From contig OZ038467.1 in assembly GCA_964036295.1 (NCBI GenBank), positions 14,967,670-15,031,669 on the forward strand: 64,000 nt of DNA. The letters are read 5' to 3'. Below, piece after piece: positions 59,341 to 64,000 of the stretch (positions are counted from its first letter, which is position 1; every line of letters starts with the position of its first letter). This DNA is from Plumapathes pennacea. Taxonomy: Eukaryota > Cnidaria > Anthozoa > Antipatharia > Myriopathidae. Both the position numbers and the translations under genes were made by a program. Below the pieces are notes generated by a model, which did no database searches, had not been told where the DNA came from, and saw only the letters and a list, made by a program, of their open reading frames with translations.

Positions 59341-62300
59341 GCAATTTTTCAAAACCGCCGAAGACGAAAATATAGTAGTAAATGATTTCCGAAAAGTTTA
59401 CTATAAGTGTGTGATGCGTATTACGGGCTAACCAACAACATTCCAAATGCATCCCTTCCAATGCTCAATCTAACAAATATACCTAAATTTTACAGCACAC
59501 AAACGCAATATTCTCATTCAAAATACCTTTCTTTTCTGAAATCAAAGTTGTACAGTGAACATGCGCACTTACGGAGGCAATGTGAGTTCCTTAAGTTAAC
59601 TAAACGGTATCATAATACACATACTACTAGTTTTTCGCCTTCGGCGGTTTTAAAAAATTGCATTAAAGGCCTACACATGGAGGTAAAATGACAGCAAGGC
59701 ACCACTTTTCGAACGTGAATACAGTTTTCGTTAGTACAGCCTTTCTTCCCAACCATTTAACATACCAAAAGATTACATTTTTGTTCTCGGTTTATACATA
59801 TACCTGAGCAATACAAAAGGTCCCCGCGCACCACACCCAGTTTAGAAAACGTACCTCTCTTTGCTTTGAATCCTCCGTTAAAGCATGATGTTTTTCCAGT
59901 TCACTAAAGTATTCCAACTGCTTTAGTGTGCTGTATACCTGCGAACATAGGACTCACTATTAGGACTACCATTTTGCCTGCATCCGTTACCCTTTAATGC
60001 ATATTTTTAAAACCGCCGAAGGCGAAATTGTAGTTGTAAATGACTTTAAGAAAAATTCGGCATAAGTGTGGGATGCGCATTACGGGCAGACAAACAACAT
60101 TGCCAATGCATCCCTTCCAACGCTCAATCTAACAAATATACCTGAATTTTGCAGCACACAAACGCAATATTCTAATTCAAAATACCTTTCTTTTCTAAAA
60201 TTAAAGCTTTACAGTGAACATGCGCACTTACGGAGGCAATGTGAGTCCCATAAGTTAACTAAACAGTATCATAATACACATACTACTAGTTTTTCGCCTT
60301 CGGCGGTTTTAAAAAATTGCATTAAAGGCCTACACATAGAGGTAAAATGACAGCAAGGCACCACTTTTCGAACGTCAATACAGTTTTCGTTAGTACAGCC
60401 TTTCTTACCGACAATTTAAAATACCAAAAGATTACATTTTTGTTCTCGGTTTATACATATACCTGAGCAATACAAAAGTTCCCCGCGCATCACACCCAGT
60501 TTAGAAAACGTACCTCTCTTTGCTTTGAATCCTCCGTTAAAGCATGATGTTTATTCAGTTCAGTAAAATATTCCAACTGCTTTAGTGTGCTGTATACCTG
60601 CGAACATAGGACTCACTATTAGGACTACCATTTTGCCTGTATGCGTTACCCTTTAATGCATATTTTTAAAACCGCCGAAGGCGAAATTGTAGTAGTAAAT
60701 GACCTTCGAACAATTCGCCATAAGTATGGGATGCGCATTACGGGCAGACAAACAACATTGCCAATGCATCCCTTCCAACGCTCAATCTAACAAATATACT
60801 TGAATTTTACGGCACATAAACGCAATATTCTCATTCAAAATACCTTTCTTTTCTGAAATTAAAGTTATACAGTAAATATGCGCACTTACGGAGGCAATGT
60901 GAGTCCCATAAGTTAACTAAACGGTATCATAATACAAATACTACTAGTTTTTCGCCTTTGGCGGTTTTAAAAAATTGCATTAAAGGCCTACACATGGAGG
61001 CAAAATGACAGCAAGGCACAATTTCTCGAGCGTGAATACAGTTTTCGTTAGTACAGCCTTTCTTACCGACCATTTAACATACCAAAAGATTACATTTTTG
61101 TTCTCAGTTTATACATATACCTGAGCAATAATAAGGGGCCCGCGCATCACACCCAGTTTAGAATACGTACCTCTCTTTCCTTTAAATCCTCCGTTAAAGC
61201 ATGATGTTTTTTCAGTTCAGTAAAATATTCCAACTGCTTTAGTTTGCTGTATACCTGCGAACATAGGACTCACTATTAGGACTACCATTTTGCCTGCATG
61301 CGTTACTCTTTAATGCATATTTTTAAAACCGCCGAAGGCGAAATTGTAGTAGTAAATGACTTTAAGAAAAATTCGGCATAAGTGTGGGATGCGCATTACG
61401 GGCAGACAAACAACATTGCCAATGCATCCCTTCCAACGCTCAATCTAACAAATATACCTGAATTTTACAGCACACAAACGCAATATTCTCATTCAAAATA
61501 CCTTTCTTTTCTGAAATTAAAGTTATACAGTAAACATGCGCACTTACGGAGGCAATGTGAGTCCCATAAGTTAACTAAACAGTATCATATTACACATACT
61601 ACTAGTTTTTCGCCTTCGGCGGTTTTAAAAAATTGCATTGAAGGCCTACACATGTAGGCAAAATGACAGCAAGGCACAATTTCTCGAGCGTGAATACAGT
61701 TTTCGTTAGTACAGCCTTTCTTACCGACCATTTAACATACCAAAAGATTACATTTTTGTTCTCGGTTTATACATATACCTGAGCAATACAAAAGGTCCCC
61801 GCGCACCACACCCAGTTTAGAAAACGTACCTCTCTTTGCTTTGAATTCTCCGTTAAAGCATGATGTTTTTTCAGTTCACTAAAGTATTCCAACTGCTTTA
61901 GTGTGCTGTATACCTGCGAACATAGGACTCACTATTAGGACTACCATTTTGCCTGCATGCGTTACTCTTTAATGCATATTTTTAAAACCGCCGAAGGCGA
62001 AATTGTAGTAGTAAGTGACTTTAAGAAAAATTCGGCATAAGTGTGGGATGCGCATTACGGGCAGACAAACAACATTGCCAATGCATCCCTTCCAACGCTC
62101 AATCTAACAAATATACCTGAATTTTACGGCACATAAACGCAATATTCTCATTCAAAATACCTTTCTTTTCTGAAATCAAAGTTATACAGTGAACATGCGC
62201 ACTTACGGAGGCAATGTGAGTCCCATAAGTTAACTAAATGGTTCATAATACACATACTACTAGTTTTTCGCCTTCGGCGGTTTTAAAAAATTGCATTAAA

Positions 62301-64000
62301 GGCCTACACATGGAGGTAAAATGACAGCAAGGCACCACTTTTCGAACGTCAATACAGTTTTCGTTAGTACAGCCTTTCTTACCGACAATTTAAAATACCA
62401 AAAGATTACATTTTTGTTCTCGGTTTATACATATACCTGAGCAATACAAAAGTTCCCCGTGCATCACACCCAGTTTAGAAAACGTACCTCTCTTTGCTTT
62501 GAATCCTCCGTAAAAGCATGATGTTTATTCAGTTCAGTAAAATATTCCAACTGCTTTAGTGTGCTGTATACCTGCGAACATAGGACTCACTATTAGGACT
62601 ACCATTTTGCCTGCATGCGTTACTCTTTAATGCCTATTTTTAAAACCGCCGAAGGCGAAATTGTAGTAGTAAATGACCTTCGAACAATTCGCCATAAGTA
62701 TGGGATGCGCATTACGGGCAGACAAACAACATTGCCAATGCATCCCTTCCAACGCTCAATCTAACAAATATACTTGAATTTTACGGCACATAAACGCAAT
62801 ATTCTCATTCAAAATACCTTTCTTTTCTGAAATCAAAGTTATAAAGTGAACATGCGCACTTACGGAGGCAATGTGAGTCCCATAAGTTAACTAAATGGTT
62901 CATAATAAACATACTACTAGTTTTTCGCCTTCGGCGGTTTTAAAAAATTGCATTAAAGGCCTACACATGGAGGTAAAATGACAGCAAGGCACCACTTTTC
63001 GAACGTCAATACAGTTTTCGTTAGTACAGCCTTTCTTACCGACCATTTAAAATACCAAAAGATTACATTTTTGTTCTCGGTTTATACATATACCTGAGCA
63101 ATACAAAAGTTCCCCGCGCATCACACCCAGTTTAGAAAACGTACTTCTCTTTGCTTTGAATCCTCCGTTAAAGCATGATGTTTATTCAGTTCAGTAAAAT
63201 ATTCCAACTGCTTTAGTGTGCTGTATACCTGCGAACATAGGACTCACTATTAGGACTACCATTTTGCCTGCATGCGTTACTCTTTAATGCATATTTTTAA
63301 AACCGCCGAAGGCGAAATTGTAGTAGTAAATGACCTTCGAACAATTCGCCATAAGTTTGGGATGCGCATTACGGGCAGACAAACAACATTGCCAATGCAT
63401 CCCTTCCAACGCTCAATCTAACAAATATACTTGAATTTTACAGCACACAAGCGCAATATTCTCATTCAAAATACCTTTCTTTTCTGAAATTAAAGTTATA
63501 CAGTAAACATGCGTACCTACGGAGGCAATGTGAGTCCCATAAGTTAACTAAACGGTATCATAATACACATACTACTAGTTTTTCGCCTTCGGCGGTTTTA
63601 AAAAATTGCATTAAAGGTCTACACATGGAGGCAAAATGACAGCAAGACACAATTTCTCGAGCGTGAATACAGTTTTCGTTAGTACAGCCTTTCTTACCGA
63701 CCATTTAACATACCAAAAGATTACATTTTTGTTCTCGGTTTATACATATACCTGAGCAATACAAAAGGTCCCCGCGCACCACACCCAGTTTAGAATACGT
63801 ACCTCTCTTTCCTTTAAATCCTCCGTTAAAGCATGATGTTTTTTCAGTTCAGTAAAATATTCCAACTGCTTTAGTTTGCTGTATACCTGCGAACATAGGA
63901 CTCACTATTAGGATACCATTTTGCCTGCATGCGTTACTCTTTAATGCATATTTTTAAAACCGCCGAAGGCGAAATTGTAGTAGTAAATGACTTTAAGAAA
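59340..64000. repeat. outer tandem array of the right arm, 658-bp units, seven plus
   Basis: The marker aaccgccgaaggcga recurs near 59351, 60010, 60669, 61327, 61986, 62644, 63301 and 63958, spacings of 657-659. Each unit contains a roughly 310-bp core with inverted ends: AAAACCGCCGAAGGCGAAA on one side and its reverse complement about 280 bp later, with flanking ctttaatgca / tgcattaaag extending the symmetry to about 35 bp. A spacer of about 350 bp follows. Even- and odd-numbered units share variants, for example spellings of the gaaaaattcggcat and gaacaattcgccat blocks, which hints at a two-unit higher order. The array runs off the window. Confidence 0.93.

Larger units (their letters stand above)
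48755..64000. repeat. right arm of the giant palindrome, continues beyond the window
   Basis: The right arm is the reverse complement of 38537-48702 with three main differences: an extra segment of about 2.27 kb at 55980-58252, about 160 bp extra at 58875-59040, and many more units in the outer array. The tract 49700-51831 is nearly identical to 45692-47823 and has no net indel. Confidence 0.93.

Noticed and set aside
59407..61657. 91-94 codon frames (MWDAHYGQTNN-type) in the outer array, and similar ones at 39621-40495
   Set aside because: The frames follow the array unit and run through the inverted ends of the core element. Frameshifted units are as common as open ones. A weak resemblance of the opposite strand near 38880 to a zinc-binding THAP-like start was not convincing.

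Overview
This is a eukaryotic window. Split genes with GT/AG introns, non-LTR retrotransposon remains, short inverted-terminal elements, large satellites and long non-coding stretches are all present, and nothing looks prokaryotic. The best guess is an anthozoan cnidarian, probably a stony coral. The reason is the expanded family of proteins that join a DZIP3-type HEPN domain, a NB-ARC NTPase and long TPR arrays, a combination I associate with coral NLR repertoires. That assignment is inference.

Layout. (a) 0.6-7.4 kb: a HEPN exon of one NLR-like gene (minus strand, rest not in the window), a 5'-truncated LINE tail that begins with a perfect 62-bp hairpin, and a frameshifted HEPN-NB-ARC-TPR pseudogene. 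(b) 8.4-17.3 kb: a tandem satellite of about 1,326 bp per unit, in which each unit holds two diverged half-copies. (c) 18.4-24.6 kb: a TPR-only pseudogene split by an 820-bp inverted-terminal element with an 8-bp target duplication and abutted by a broken hAT-type transposase; then a 1.3-kb inverted-terminal element and a foldback. (d) 24.8-30.6 kb: the one apparently intact NLR-like gene (minus strand, two coding exons, 1,416 aa), with a decayed run of extra TPR units beyond its stop. (e) 31.8-37.5 kb: an orphan possible first exon with a mitochondrial-presequence-like composition, then a complete six-exon SEC11 gene (plus strand, 179 aa, catalytic subunit of the signal peptidase complex). 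(f) 38.5-64 kb: a giant imperfect inverted repeat centred near 48,730. Each arm carries, from inside out, diverged flank, a nearly identical 2.1-2.4 kb tract, unique non-coding DNA, a LINE reverse-transcriptase remnant, and an outer tandem array of about 650-bp units. The right arm runs past the window edge.

Function. Only two genes look capable of making full proteins. SEC11 is housekeeping: it cleaves signal peptides in the ER. The HEPN-NB-ARC-TPR protein has the build of a STAND/NLR sensor: a TPR array likely to recognise a ligand, a NB-ARC switch, and an N-terminal HEPN domain that keeps an R-x4-H motif typical of HEPN ribonucleases. Together with its pseudogene relatives it looks like a locus under birth-and-death evolution, with repeat-number change at the DNA level (126-bp units). 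The giant palindrome is the main structural oddity and could be real or an assembly product.
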